Below are positions 1-8,632 of a stretch of 64,000 nucleotides of DNA, one piece after another. The translations under genes were made by a program, and so were the position numbers. The stretch covers positions 124,001 through 188,000 of the forward strand of contig DASZVS010000014.1 of the NCBI GenBank assembly GCA_035546975.1. The letters are read 5' to 3'. Every line of letters begins with the position of its first letter. The stretch's first letter is position 1. The stretch is from JARIHC01 sp035546975. GTDB lineage: Bacteria > Patescibacteriota > Saccharimonadia > Saccharimonadales > UBA4665. Under the pieces are notes generated by a model, which had not been told where the DNA came from, ran no database searches, and saw nothing but the letters and a program-made list of their open reading frames with translations.

Positions 1-1798
1 CCATCAGGGCTTCGGCGAGGTCGGCAAATGCCAGAGGCTTAGCCTTTTTGTTTTCGCCTGCCGGATCGTAAGTCAAGTAGTAACAGCCGAGCACAATATC
101 TTGCTCGATATGCAAGATCGGCGAACCGTCTGCCGGCTTCAGCAGGTTGCGGTTAGCAGCCATGATGTTGCGGGCTTCGTCTTGCGCTTTAATGCTCAAT
201 GGCAAGTGGACGGCCATTTGGTCGCCGTCAAAGTCGGCATTGAAACCTTTACATACCAGCGGGTGCAGCTGGATGGCACGGCCTTCGATGAGTACCGGCT
301 GGAAAGCCTGAATACTGAGGCGGTGCAGCGATGGGGCGCGGTTCAAGAGCACGTATTTGCCTTTAATAACCTCGTCCAAGGCATCCCAGACAACCGTCTC
401 GCCCATTTCGATGAGGCGTGAGGCGCTGCGGATATTGTGCGCCTGTTCGCGCTGGATCAGTTCGCCGATGACGAATGGCTTGAACAACTCAAGCGCCATC
501 ATTTTCGGCAAACCGCACTGGTTAATCTTTAGTTCAGGGCCGGCCACAATAACGGAACGGCCGGAGTAGTCAACGCGTTTACCGAGCAGGTTCTGGCGGA
601 AACGCCCCTGCTTGCCTTTTAGCATGTCACTAAGAGACTTCAGGCGGCGGCGCTGGCCGGTAGCGGCTACGGCCCGGCCGCTGCGGGCGCTGTTATTGTC
701 AATCAAAGCATCGACGGCCTCCTGAAGCATGCGCTGCTCGTTGCGGCGAATTACTTCGGGAGCATTCAGGTCAATTAATTTCTTCAGGCGGTTGTTGCGG
801 TTAATCACGCGACGGTACAAATCGTTTAAATCGGATGTTGCAAACCGGCCGCCAGTTAATTGCACCATGGGGCGCAGGTCTGGAGGGATTACCGGTAATA
901 CGCTCACGCACATGGAGCCCGGCTTAATGCCGGCGCGGTCCATGCTTTCAAGCAAGCGCAACCGCTTCATCAGCTTCTTCTTGCGCTGGCCCTTGGCGTC
1001 TTCGGCGTCTTTTGTCAGATCTTCAATAAGTTGCTTCAGATCAATCTCTTCAAGCAACTCTTTGAGCGCTGCGCCGCCCATGCCGACAGTAATCAAGCTG
1101 CGGAGGTCATCGGGCAGGTTGCGGTAATCGGTCTCATTGATGAGGCTGAAGCGCTCCAGGCCGGTAAGTTGTTCACGGTAGGTTTCGAAGTCTTTAGTAA
1201 GCTGCTCCGTTTCCTTGGTCTGCATCTCGGCCAGGGCCTTCACGTTGGCATCTTCTGCTTCGGCCTCTTTTTCGTAGCGAATTTTAATAGCCTCTTTGGC
1301 AGCCGCAAATTCAGCTTCCTTGTCAGCCAATAGCTGGTCACGCTTCTTAGTATCAACCGTTTTGATGATGTAGCTGGCGAAGTAAGCGACACGTTCCAGG
1401 TTCTTGACAGTCATGCCGAGCAAAAGACCCATGGCGCTCGGAGTACCGCGGAGAAACCAAATGTGCGACACAGGAACAGCCAAGCTAATATGACCCATGC
1501 GTTCGCGGCGGACAATACTGCGGGTTACCAGCTCGCCTTTCTTATCGACGGCAGCTTCGCGGCTGCGTACGCCTTTATATTTGGCGTCATGCGGGTTAAT
1601 ATCTTTGACCGGGCCAAAGATACGTTCGCAAAACAGCCCGTCGCGTTCCGGTTTCTGGGTACGGTAGTTAATGGTTTCTGGTTTGGTGACTTCGCCGTAG
1701 CTCCAGTCGAGGATATCTTCCGGAGAAGCTACCGCTAGGCGGACGGCATCAAAGTCAGCAATATCGGTTCCGTTGTTGCTATAGCGTTGCGGACTCAT
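1..1798 (-). CDS. rpoC: RNA polymerase subunit beta' (N-terminal ~599 aa, runs off left edge)
   Basis: Catalytic beta' subunit of RNA polymerase. The start ATG at 1798 overlaps the rpoB stop codon by one base (TAATG), so the two genes are translationally coupled. Reading the minus strand gives the N-terminal FCERIFGP block, the VRRERMGHI block, and the active-site NADFDGD motif at 221-241 (about residue 520), which binds the catalytic Mg2+. The rest of the protein lies outside the window. Unusual: in the N-terminal zinc ribbon (about 1519-1600) the four cysteines found in E. coli (C70, C72, C85, C88) align without gaps to Pro, Asp, Val and Lys, so no zinc can be bound there. The flanking sequence is otherwise well conserved, so a frameshift or pseudogene is unlikely. 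Confidence 0.97.
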   Translation of the reverse strand, partial: MSPQRYSNNGTDIADFDAVRLAVASPEDILDWSYGEVTKPETINYRTQKPERDGLFCERIFGPVKDINPHDAKYKGVRSREAAVDKKGELVTRSIVRRERMGHISLAVPVSHIWFLRGTPSAMGLLLGMTVKNLERVAYFASYIIKTVDTKKRDQLLADKEAEFAAAKEAIKIRYEKEAEAEDANVKALAEMQTKETEQLTKDFETYREQLTGLERFSLINETDYRNLPDDLRSLITVGMGGAALKELLEEIDLKQLIEDLTKDAEDAKGQRKKKLMKRLRLLESMDRAGIKPGSMCVSVLPVIPPDLRPMVQLTGGRFATSDLNDLYRRVINRNNRLKKLIDLNAPEVIRRNEQRMLQEAVDALIDNNSARSGRAVAATGQRRRLKSLSDMLKGKQGRFRQNLLGKRVDYSGRSVIVAGPELKINQCGLPKMMALELFKPFVIGELIQREQAHNIRSASRLIEMGETVVWDALDEVIKGKYVLLNRAPSLHRLSIQAFQPVLIEGRAIQLHPLVCKGFNADFDGDQMAVHLPLSIKAQDEARNIMAANRNLLKPADGSPILHIEQDIVLGCYYLTYDPAGENKKAKPLAFADLAEALM

Positions 1799-4700
1799 TA
1801 TTTTGCCTCCTCTTCTTCATCATTATCATCAGCATCGTCACTCGTAACAGATGCTGGTGTCAGTTCGTTTGTATCAGCTTCTACTGCAGTAGTTTCTTCA
1901 GTGGCCTCGAATTCGTCGCCAACCGATTCTTCGGTAACATCGACTTCGGAAATTGCCGCGTGCGGCACGTCAACCTCTGCCGGATGCGTAGCTTCATCGT
2001 GAATGTTGCTAGCAAGTACATCCTCGGCATCTACCATTTGATCGGAATGGATGAGGTCGACTTTAAGGCTGAGACCCTGTAATTCTTTAACCAGGACATT
2101 AAAGCTTTCCGGTACTTTCGGGCCGACAATCGGCGTCTTCTTAATGATCGACTCATAGGCCTTTGAGCGGCCATAGACATCATCGGACTTAATAGTCAGC
2201 ATTTCCTGCAAGGTGCTGGCAGCACCGTATGCTTCAAGCGCCCAGACTTCCATTTCGCCGAAGCGCTGGCCGCCGTTCTGGGCTTTACCGCCGAGCGGCT
2301 GCTGGGTAACCATGGTGTATGGGCCAGTAGAGCGGGCATGGATCTTGTCGGCTACCATGTGGTTGAGCTTAATCATGTACATACTGCCGACCGTGACGCG
2401 CTCTTTGAAAGCATCGCCGGTGCGACCATCATACAAAACTTGTTTGCCGTCTTCAGGCAGGCCCGCTTCCTTTAGCAGTTCCTGTATTTTTTCGCCGGAT
2501 ACGCCGTTAAACGACGGGCTGGCAACTTTCATTCCGAGCGCCCGGGCGGCCATACCGAGGTGTGTCTCGAACAGCTGGCCGACATTCATGCGCGATGGCA
2601 CGCCGAGCGGGTTCAGAATGATATCTACCGGGGTGCCGTCAGCCATAAATGGCATGTCTTCGACTGGCAAAATCCGGGCAATAACACCCTTGTTGCCGTG
2701 GCGTCCGCCGAGCTTATCGCCGACAGCAATCTTACGCATCTGAGCCACGAAGACCTGGATCTGCTTGATGACGCCGGCCTTCAGCTCATGGCCGTTTTCA
2801 CGGCTAAATACCTTCACGCCGACAACTTTACCGTGCTTGCCGTTACTCATACGCTGGGAGGTATCACGGACTTCCTTGGCTTTTTCACCGAAGATTGCAC
2901 GCAGCAACCGCTCCTCAGAGCTAAGCTCCTGTTCGCCTTTCGGCGTAATTTTACCGACTAGGATATCGCCTGGATGCACTTCTGCGCCGATGCGGACAAT
3001 ACCGTCCTCATCAAGGTGGCGCAACGTTTCTTCGGAAACGTTCGGGATATCAGAAGTAATGATCTCAGGGCCAAGCTTGGTCTCGCGGACTTCGATCATG
3101 AAGTCAACAATATGTACCGAGGTCAGCGTATCGTCCTCAACCAATTTACGGCTGATGATGATAGCATCCTCGAAGTTGTACCCGGACCACGGCATAAAGG
3201 CAGTGATTAGGTCTTTGCCGAGTGCCAACTCGCCGTCTTGGATCGACATGCCCTCAATTAGTACATCGCCAGCTTTGACTTTATCGCCAGTAGTGACATA
3301 TACTTTCTGATTTATAGAGGTGCCTTCGTTGCTGCGAACGAAACGCTGAGGCTCGTAAGTCTTAGAGCCCTCTTTGTACTTCACGACAACTTCTTGGGCG
3401 GTGGCTTTCGTAACTTCGCCGGTGCCTTCAGCCAAAACAACCTGGCCGGTATTATGTGCGGCAGGCTCTTCCAGGCCGGTGCCGACAATCGGGCTGCTCG
3501 GCTGGATTAGCGGTACAGCTTGGCGCTGCTGGTTACTACCCATGAGCGAACGGTACACGTAGTTCTTTTCAATGAATGGGATTAGCCCGGCCGAAGAACC
3601 AATAATCTGGTTGCGGGATGCATCAATGTGCGTAACCTCGTTGGCGTCCACTTCGCCTGAATTCAGGTACGAGCGGGCGCTGACGCGCTCGCTTGCAAAG
3701 TAGCCGTCTTCGTCGATTTCCGTACCGCCGCCGGCAATGATTGCTGCACCTTCCTCAGCTGCATCGAGATATACGACTTCATTCGTCACTTTCGCCTTAA
3801 CCGGCCAAGTGGCACGGTCTTTGACCTTTGCCAAGCGGGCTGCCTGTGCAGCAGTAACTTTGGCATCCTTTTTGACAATAACAGTGCCTTTATCGTCCGC
3901 GAGATCTTCGCGGGCAATATAACCAGTAATGTCTTTTGCGGCCACAGCATTCACTACCTTGCGGTATGGGGTTTCAATGAAACCGTAATCATTCACACGG
4001 GCAAAGTTAGCAAGGTTCAAAACCAGGCCGATGTTGGCGCCTTCGGGCGTTTCAACGGCGCAAATGCGGCCGTAGTGCGTGGCGTGCGCATCGCGCACTT
4101 CAAAGCCGGCACGTTCGCGGGAAAGGCCGCCGGGACCCATTGAACTGAGGCGCCTCTTGTGCGCAAGCTCGCTGAGGGGGTTGATCTGGTCCATAAACTG
4201 GCTAAGCTGGCTACTCGCGAAAAATTCGCGGACAGCGGCAACAACCGGGCGGGCATTAATTAGCTGGCCGGGCGTTACCGTTTCAATCTCGCTCATACTC
4301 ATGCGGTCCTTGGTGTTGCGTTCCATGCGGAGTAAACCGATACGGAACTGCCGCTGGACAAGTTCGCCAACGAGCTTTACGCGGCGGTTAGACAGGCTAT
4401 CAATGTCGTCTGCCGGTTCCTGCGTATTGTTTAGCCGTATCAGTTCGGCAACGATAGCCTCAATGTCTTCCAGCCGCATAACGCGGTTTTTCGTGGTATT
4501 AGGCACATCAAGATCCAGGCGCTTATTGAGCTTATAGCGGCCCACGCGGGAAAAGTCGAAGCGCTTGAAATTGTAGAACATGTTTTCGATGGTAGTTTTA
4601 GCGCTATCAACGGTAGCCAGGTCGCCGGGCCGAAGGCGGCGATAGACTTCGATGAGCGCATCATTTTGGCCATGTGTCGGATCTTTCTCAAGTGTTGCAT

Positions 4701-5349
4701 CAAGGTAGCTGGCTTTGCCGGTATCAACATGCTTGAATGTTTCGCGCATGCGGCTTTCAGTCACACCGAGCGCGCGCAAAAGTGTAGTTACAGGGATTTT
4801 GCGCTTGCGGTCGATCTTTACGTATAACGCACCGTTTGGAGCAGTCTCAAACTCGAGCCATGCACCGCGGCCAGGGATAACCTTGGCGCCGTACAAGCTG
4901 GTAGTACCATGTGGCTCGGCTGTGAAGAAAACGCCGGCAGAACGGATCAGCTGGCTGACAACTACGCGCTCAGCGCCGTTAATTACAAATGTGCCGCGCG
5001 ATGTCATCCACGGATAATCGCCAAGATAAATTTCCTGGTCTTTAACTTCACCGGTAACTTTATTAGTCAGCTCGACCGTCGCCATCAGTGGCGCTTCATA
5101 GCTGACATTATTCTCGCGCGCCATCGCTTCGGTAAGCTTCGGATCGCCGAAATGATAGTCCTTAAAACTAAGCGACAATTTGCCGCCAGTATAGTCATCT
5201 ATCGGGCTGATCTCTTCCAGCAATTCGCCGAGGCCCTCTTCCACGAACCATGTAAAAGAACGGTTCTGGTGGTCTACCAGGCTCGGCAAATCGAGCGAAT
5301 CTCCGGTGTTAGTAAAATATACGCGCTTCTTAATAGCTGCTTTGGCCAT
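1798..5349 (-). CDS. rpoB: RNA polymerase subunit beta
   Basis: Beta subunit of RNA polymerase, 1183 aa, close to the length in other compact bacterial forms. Visible blocks include SRGTFVINGAERV near the N terminus, the rifampicin-pocket region (SSQLSQFMDQ..NPLSEL..KRRLS), the GFEVRDAHATHYGR block, and the C-terminal GGQRFGEMEVWALEAYGA motif that contacts beta'. The last ~75 residues form an acidic, Glu/Asp-rich tail, which is uncommon. In the rifampicin pocket the residue matching E. coli N518 is Ile; other classic resistance positions (D516, H526, S531) look wild type. A TATAGA box ends 5 nt before the ATG and an AAGGGG sequence lies 14 nt before it, so the mode of initiation is unclear. 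rpoC follows directly. Confidence 0.98.
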   Translation of the reverse strand: MAKAAIKKRVYFTNTGDSLDLPSLVDHQNRSFTWFVEEGLGELLEEISPIDDYTGGKLSLSFKDYHFGDPKLTEAMARENNVSYEAPLMATVELTNKVTGEVKDQEIYLGDYPWMTSRGTFVINGAERVVVSQLIRSAGVFFTAEPHGTTSLYGAKVIPGRGAWLEFETAPNGALYVKIDRKRKIPVTTLLRALGVTESRMRETFKHVDTGKASYLDATLEKDPTHGQNDALIEVYRRLRPGDLATVDSAKTTIENMFYNFKRFDFSRVGRYKLNKRLDLDVPNTTKNRVMRLEDIEAIVAELIRLNNTQEPADDIDSLSNRRVKLVGELVQRQFRIGLLRMERNTKDRMSMSEIETVTPGQLINARPVVAAVREFFASSQLSQFMDQINPLSELAHKRRLSSMGPGGLSRERAGFEVRDAHATHYGRICAVETPEGANIGLVLNLANFARVNDYGFIETPYRKVVNAVAAKDITGYIAREDLADDKGTVIVKKDAKVTAAQAARLAKVKDRATWPVKAKVTNEVVYLDAAEEGAAIIAGGGTEIDEDGYFASERVSARSYLNSGEVDANEVTHIDASRNQIIGSSAGLIPFIEKNYVYRSLMGSNQQRQAVPLIQPSSPIVGTGLEEPAAHNTGQVVLAEGTGEVTKATAQEVVVKYKEGSKTYEPQRFVRSNEGTSINQKVYVTTGDKVKAGDVLIEGMSIQDGELALGKDLITAFMPWSGYNFEDAIIISRKLVEDDTLTSVHIVDFMIEVRETKLGPEIITSDIPNVSEETLRHLDEDGIVRIGAEVHPGDILVGKITPKGEQELSSEERLLRAIFGEKAKEVRDTSQRMSNGKHGKVVGVKVFSRENGHELKAGVIKQIQVFVAQMRKIAVGDKLGGRHGNKGVIARILPVEDMPFMADGTPVDIILNPLGVPSRMNVGQLFETHLGMAARALGMKVASPSFNGVSGEKIQELLKEAGLPEDGKQVLYDGRTGDAFKERVTVGSMYMIKLNHMVADKIHARSTGPYTMVTQQPLGGKAQNGGQRFGEMEVWALEAYGAASTLQEMLTIKSDDVYGRSKAYESIIKKTPIVGPKVPESFNVLVKELQGLSLKVDLIHSDQMVDAEDVLASNIHDEATHPAEVDVPHAAISEVDVTEESVGDEFEATEETTAVEADTNELTPASVTSDDADDNDEEEEAK

Positions 5350-5569
5350 ACGTCTCTATACATCCCCTTGTTTTACGTTGATACCCCAAAACACGACCAA
5401 ATATTGCCCACTGATCGTAATCCTGGAAATTTTGTTTGATAATAATATCTGTTGTTATTTGATTCGGCCGAAGATCCTAAGCGAGGCGTTTTGGCTCTAT
5501 TTTTTGGCAATAGACTACCCGGCTTACACTACTTCTTGCTGTCTATTGTGAGGCAAATCAGCCTGGCTG
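5350..5569. other. rpoB upstream region with inverted repeat
   Basis: A 220-base gap between rpoB and the unknown gene at 5570. It contains an 8-bp perfect inverted repeat, CAATAGAC (5508-5515) and GTCTATTG (5541-5548), with a 25-nt loop, which could fold in the 3' region of the upstream minus-strand transcript or in the rpoB leader. No convincing -35/-10 pair for rpoB was found apart from a TATAGA next to the start codon. No coding sequence is evident. Confidence 0.5.
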
Positions 5570-6133
5570 TCAAGCTTCCGTGGCAGGAAAAACGTAGAGC
5601 TGCGATACACGGCCGGCGCGGGCCACGTCGTATACGTCTTCTGTATCGCCTGCGGCCAATTGTCCCGGCTCGCCGACAGGGGTCATAAAGCGCTCCAAGC
5701 CTTGCGGCGAGTTCGGATGTCCCCCAACAATGGCAACCATGGCCGTTTGGCCGGCGCGGGACAGCAGCTCTCTTGCTACTTCCTCATGTGCTTCCAACCC
5801 TTCCCGCAAACGCAGCCAATAGTCAACATCGTTACCAGTAAATACACCTTTCTCAGGATGAACGATTTGTTGGCCATGGATAACGGTCGCTATGCCTATT
5901 GCTATATTCCCGCGTCGTATAATGCTAGCCTCGACTGGGGTCTCATGATCACGCCACCCTTTTGCTATACGGGTGATATTTTTAGCGCCTTTTAGTACGG
6001 ATTGATAGCGCTCGACTGTTCCCGGCTGCACAGCCTGAAGCCAGCCGCGCTCGCGATTAATGAGCGGCTTTAAGCTTCGGGCCTGGGAAAGGGCTCCGTA
6101 TTCGTGCTCGCTGAATGGCTCAAGTTTTATCAC
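5570..6133 (-). CDS. Hypothetical protein (187 aa)
   Basis: Not recognised. A soluble, mixed alpha/beta-looking protein with no signal peptide or membrane segment. A central stretch (GNIAIGIATVIHG, about residues 75-87) and a C-terminal VSQLYVFP strand resemble beta strands, and the strand pattern is loosely reminiscent of small acyltransferase folds, but no diagnostic motif is present. Its ATG overlaps the stop of the preceding gene (6130-6133, ATGA), so it is the second gene of a coupled pair and probably works with that protein. Confidence 0.7.
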   Translation of the reverse strand: MIKLEPFSEHEYGALSQARSLKPLINRERGWLQAVQPGTVERYQSVLKGAKNITRIAKGWRDHETPVEASIIRRGNIAIGIATVIHGQQIVHPEKGVFTGNDVDYWLRLREGLEAHEEVARELLSRAGQTAMVAIVGGHPNSPQGLERFMTPVGEPGQLAAGDTEDVYDVARAGRVSQLYVFPATEA

Positions 6134-7512
6134 AGGACACCTCTTTCGCCGGTCAAACCGGTCAATCTTAATATGGTTGCCTGCTCTTCGTGATGCGCTC
6201 TCTCCAGCGCTCTTTGCTGGCTGCGCTTCGTTCTCTTAGCCGGATTGGATAACCTTTTCTGTATAACGGCGTGTCGAATTTGCGCCTTATTCAGTACCCC
6301 GTAAAAGTCGTCAAGCATCTTTTCTGACAGCGACGTAAAGCCCTTCTCGTCCATAATACGCCACACCTGCATCCAAGCCTGGTCGAGGCTTATTTCATTG
6401 CTCACCCCGTCTACTGTTACTTTTCCATCAATTACGCTTGCCACCATTGAGTCAATGAATTCAGCCCTAACACTACCGGCTACGAGCGGATCCGAAACTT
6501 CTAAAAACTCCTGCATATCCGATGATACTACCCAATGGCTAGCGTCGACGGTAGCTTGGCGTAAATTGTCCCCGTAGATAATCACCGACCGCACGAGCTG
6601 CTGCACTTCCTTGCCGAAATCTCCCTGCGCTTTCGTCGCCGCCTCACTTCCTTTAGCAAGACCTTCGCCGCTGTATGGCACGCCTAATTCTTTAAAAATA
6701 CCAAAGAACGGTACGCGTGCGCCTTCATAACGTGAAGCCAACGCTGCGACAAACGCCTGGACGGCTTCGGTTCCATAGATGACAGCCTGCGGTAATAAAC
6801 TTTTATTTTCTTCAGCGAATTTAAATAAGGCTTCCGCCTCTTGGGCTGTATCAGCAAAGCCGAGCTGGTCAACCGGAGCGCCAGGCGCTTCAAAAGCGCC
6901 AACCTCTACGGTCGAGCGGCCAGAGCCAAATCTGGGAGTACGCCGAATACTGTCGGCATCCAAAGCCCCTTCGGCAAGGTAAATGCTCGTAAAAATATCT
7001 CTGATAGCAAGCTGTAAGCTATGCACATTGCCCCTCTTGGAACGGTGAACCCCAGCTACGTCAGGCTCGGAAAGGTCCGGCCTTTTTCGCAGCTCCAGAA
7101 CAGAGAGAGCAGGCTTGCGATCCCGAACCCCCGTCGTAATAACGATAGGGTGCTGCTCGGTGTATGCATAATGATTGAGAGCATCAACGTCATTCATAAG
7201 GTCGAAAAATTCACCCCTGTCTCTACCATCAAGCACCATCTGAGCCTCTAATGTTTCACTTGCCGGTGCCTCAGTTATGGACGCTAGTGCGGCATGACCA
7301 GCGGACCGCAAACTATCCAGCCTTTCTTTTGCGGCTGTTTCGCTGGCAGTAGTCCGCTCAAGGCGCACTTCTGCGGCCTGGAGCATAGACACCGCTCTTT
7401 CTCGCGTATCCGTAGCTCTCTCTACTCCAACTTGGGCTTCTTGAAGCGGCCCTGAAAACATTTCGACTAACTCTGCTGGCGACATTGAACTGCTCTGGAT
7501 TTCTTCGGGCAT
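6130..7512 (-). CDS. Hypothetical protein with N-terminal coiled coil (460 aa)
   Basis: Not recognised. Residues about 15-70 are rich in Glu, Arg and Ala with heptad spacing, a likely coiled coil; the rest looks globular and soluble, and the C-terminal 45 residues are strongly basic (KRTKRSQQRALERAHHEE). No signal peptide or transmembrane helix. An AGGAAGG Shine-Dalgarno sequence lies 4 nt before the ATG, downstream of a good promoter (7539-7566). It is the first gene of a two-gene unit with the 187-aa protein. Confidence 0.7.
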   Translation of the reverse strand: MPEEIQSSSMSPAELVEMFSGPLQEAQVGVERATDTRERAVSMLQAAEVRLERTTASETAAKERLDSLRSAGHAALASITEAPASETLEAQMVLDGRDRGEFFDLMNDVDALNHYAYTEQHPIVITTGVRDRKPALSVLELRKRPDLSEPDVAGVHRSKRGNVHSLQLAIRDIFTSIYLAEGALDADSIRRTPRFGSGRSTVEVGAFEAPGAPVDQLGFADTAQEAEALFKFAEENKSLLPQAVIYGTEAVQAFVAALASRYEGARVPFFGIFKELGVPYSGEGLAKGSEAATKAQGDFGKEVQQLVRSVIIYGDNLRQATVDASHWVVSSDMQEFLEVSDPLVAGSVRAEFIDSMVASVIDGKVTVDGVSNEISLDQAWMQVWRIMDEKGFTSLSEKMLDDFYGVLNKAQIRHAVIQKRLSNPAKRTKRSQQRALERAHHEEQATILRLTGLTGERGVL

Positions 7513-7538
7513 AACACCTTCCTGTCTTACGCTCGTCT

Positions 7539-7566
7539 ACTATACCGCAATAACGTTAACTTGCAA
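7539..7566 (-). promoter_or_regulatory. Sigma-70-type promoter for the 7512/6133 gene pair
   Basis: On the minus strand TTGCAA (7566-7561), a 16-nt spacer, then TATAGT (7544-7539). The predicted transcript starts about 20 nt upstream of the ATG at 7512 and includes the AGGAAGG ribosome-binding site. Confidence 0.65.
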
Positions 7567-7631
7567 ACCGCGCAAGTATAGGGTTGCGTGAAGCCGCAAA
7601 AGCCTGCTTAGCGGCAGTCTTTCCTTTTATT

Positions 7632-8249
7632 TTATTTGCCCTGCTCTTTAGGCGGGTTTTGAATGACAGCATCAACGAGGCCGTATTTCTTGGCTTCCGC
7701 CGCGGTCAGCCACTTGTCGCGTTCCATATCTTCATGGATTTTCTTAGCGGTCTGGGCGGTATTTTTGGCCATAATTTCTTCGAGCAATTTCTTAATACGC
7801 AAAGATTCGCGCAGATCAATCTCCTGATCGGTAACTTTGCCGCGGGTGCCGGATGATGGTTGGTGAATCATAACGGTGGCATTCGGCAACGCAAAGCGCT
7901 TGCCCTTCGTGCCAGAGCTCAAGAGGAAGGCGGCAGCTGAAGCTTGCACACCGATACCTACTGTCTGTATGTCATTAGTGACATATTGCATGGTGTCATA
8001 AATAGCCAGCGCATCGTAAACGCTGCCACCGGGGCTATTAATGTAGAAAAAGATGTCTTTCTTGGGGTCTTCTGCCTGCAGGAACAGCAACTGGGCAACA
8101 ATCAAGTTGGCCGTAGCTTCGTTCACGTCAGAGCCCAGAAAGATAATCCGGTCTTTTAAGAGGCGCGAATAAATGTCGTAGGCACGCTCATAGCGGCCTT
8201 CATTTTCGATAACGGTGGGGATTAAAACTTGTGCTTTTGGACTGCTCAT
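7632..8249 (-). CDS. clpP: ATP-dependent Clp protease proteolytic subunit
   Basis: Serine peptidase that forms the double-heptamer chamber of Clp proteases. Visible motifs are the FYINSPGG strand, the catalytic-Ser region GVQASAAAFLLSSG, the catalytic-His block MIHQPSSG, and the ERDKWL / YGLVDAVI C-terminal region carrying the Asp. With ATG 8249 the protein is 205 aa, a normal length. An in-frame TTG at 8285 is rejected because it forms the -35 box of the promoter. The -10 box ends 7 nt before ATG 8249, so the mRNA should be leaderless or nearly so. The partner ATPase in this window is ClpC at 25.3-27.7 kb, under the same type of operator. Confidence 0.97.
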   Translation of the reverse strand: MSSPKAQVLIPTVIENEGRYERAYDIYSRLLKDRIIFLGSDVNEATANLIVAQLLFLQAEDPKKDIFFYINSPGGSVYDALAIYDTMQYVTNDIQTVGIGVQASAAAFLLSSGTKGKRFALPNATVMIHQPSSGTRGKVTDQEIDLRESLRIKKLLEEIMAKNTAQTAKKIHEDMERDKWLTAAEAKKYGLVDAVIQNPPKEQGK

Positions 8250-8256
8250 ACCATCT

Positions 8257-8298
8257 ATTTTATAGGACGAATTAGCACTCGTCAACCCAGAGTGCTAA
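8257..8298 (-). promoter_or_regulatory. CIRCE operator and clpP promoter
   Basis: Perfect CIRCE inverted repeat: TTAGCACTC (8272-8280), 9-nt spacer, GAGTGCTAA (8290-8298). CIRCE is the known binding site of the heat-shock repressor HrcA. On the minus strand the promoter is TTGACG (8285-8280, inside the spacer), 17 nt, TAAAAT (8262-8257), so bound HrcA would cover the -35 box. The predicted start site falls at about the clpP ATG. The operator begins one base after the stop codon of the upstream gene. Confidence 0.93.
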
Positions 8299-8622
8299 CT
8301 ATTCTCCGCCTAGGGCCGCGTAATCGCTGTCGGGCAAGCCATACAGCTTGCCGAGAATCTGCCCAGCCTGTTCCTGGCGCAAGCCGCCAAAACCGCACTC
8401 GCTATAGTTATGGTCGCCGAGAAATATGCCTGTCAGGCCTTGCATCGCCATGTCGCTATACTCAACGTCCAACGGATAGGGAAAATCAATCAAATTAAGA
8501 ACCAAGCGTTCGTGAAACGGCGCCCTTGCAGCCCCAAGCGCATTCAGAATTATTTTTCTGTCCGCTTCGGTCTCGATGATAATCTTATACGTCTCGGCAG
8601 CCGGGTCTTTCAGTCTCATCAT
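8299..8622 (-). CDS. Hypothetical protein between tig and clpP (107 aa)
   Basis: Not recognised. A small acidic soluble protein without membrane segments. An AGGAGG ribosome-binding site overlaps the tig stop and lies 6 nt before ATG 8622 (9 nt before the second ATG at 8619), so it is expressed from the tig transcript by internal initiation. The context (trigger factor upstream, ClpP downstream) hints at a role in protein quality control, but this is only positional. Confidence 0.75.
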   Translation of the reverse strand: MMRLKDPAAETYKIIIETEADRKIILNALGAARAPFHERLVLNLIDFPYPLDVEYSDMAMQGLTGIFLGDHNYSECGFGGLRQEQAGQILGKLYGLPDSDYAALGGE

Positions 8623-8632
8623 CTATCACCTC

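Noticed and set aside
2213..3310. Long plus-strand open frames opposite rpoB (for example 176 and 181 codons)
   Set aside because: They lie wholly antisense to a highly conserved gene, have no promoter or ribosome-binding site, and their compositions follow from the rpoB codons.
8250..8285. Upstream TTG start for clpP
   Set aside because: That TTG is the -35 box of the promoter inside the CIRCE operator, so it is not in the mRNA.
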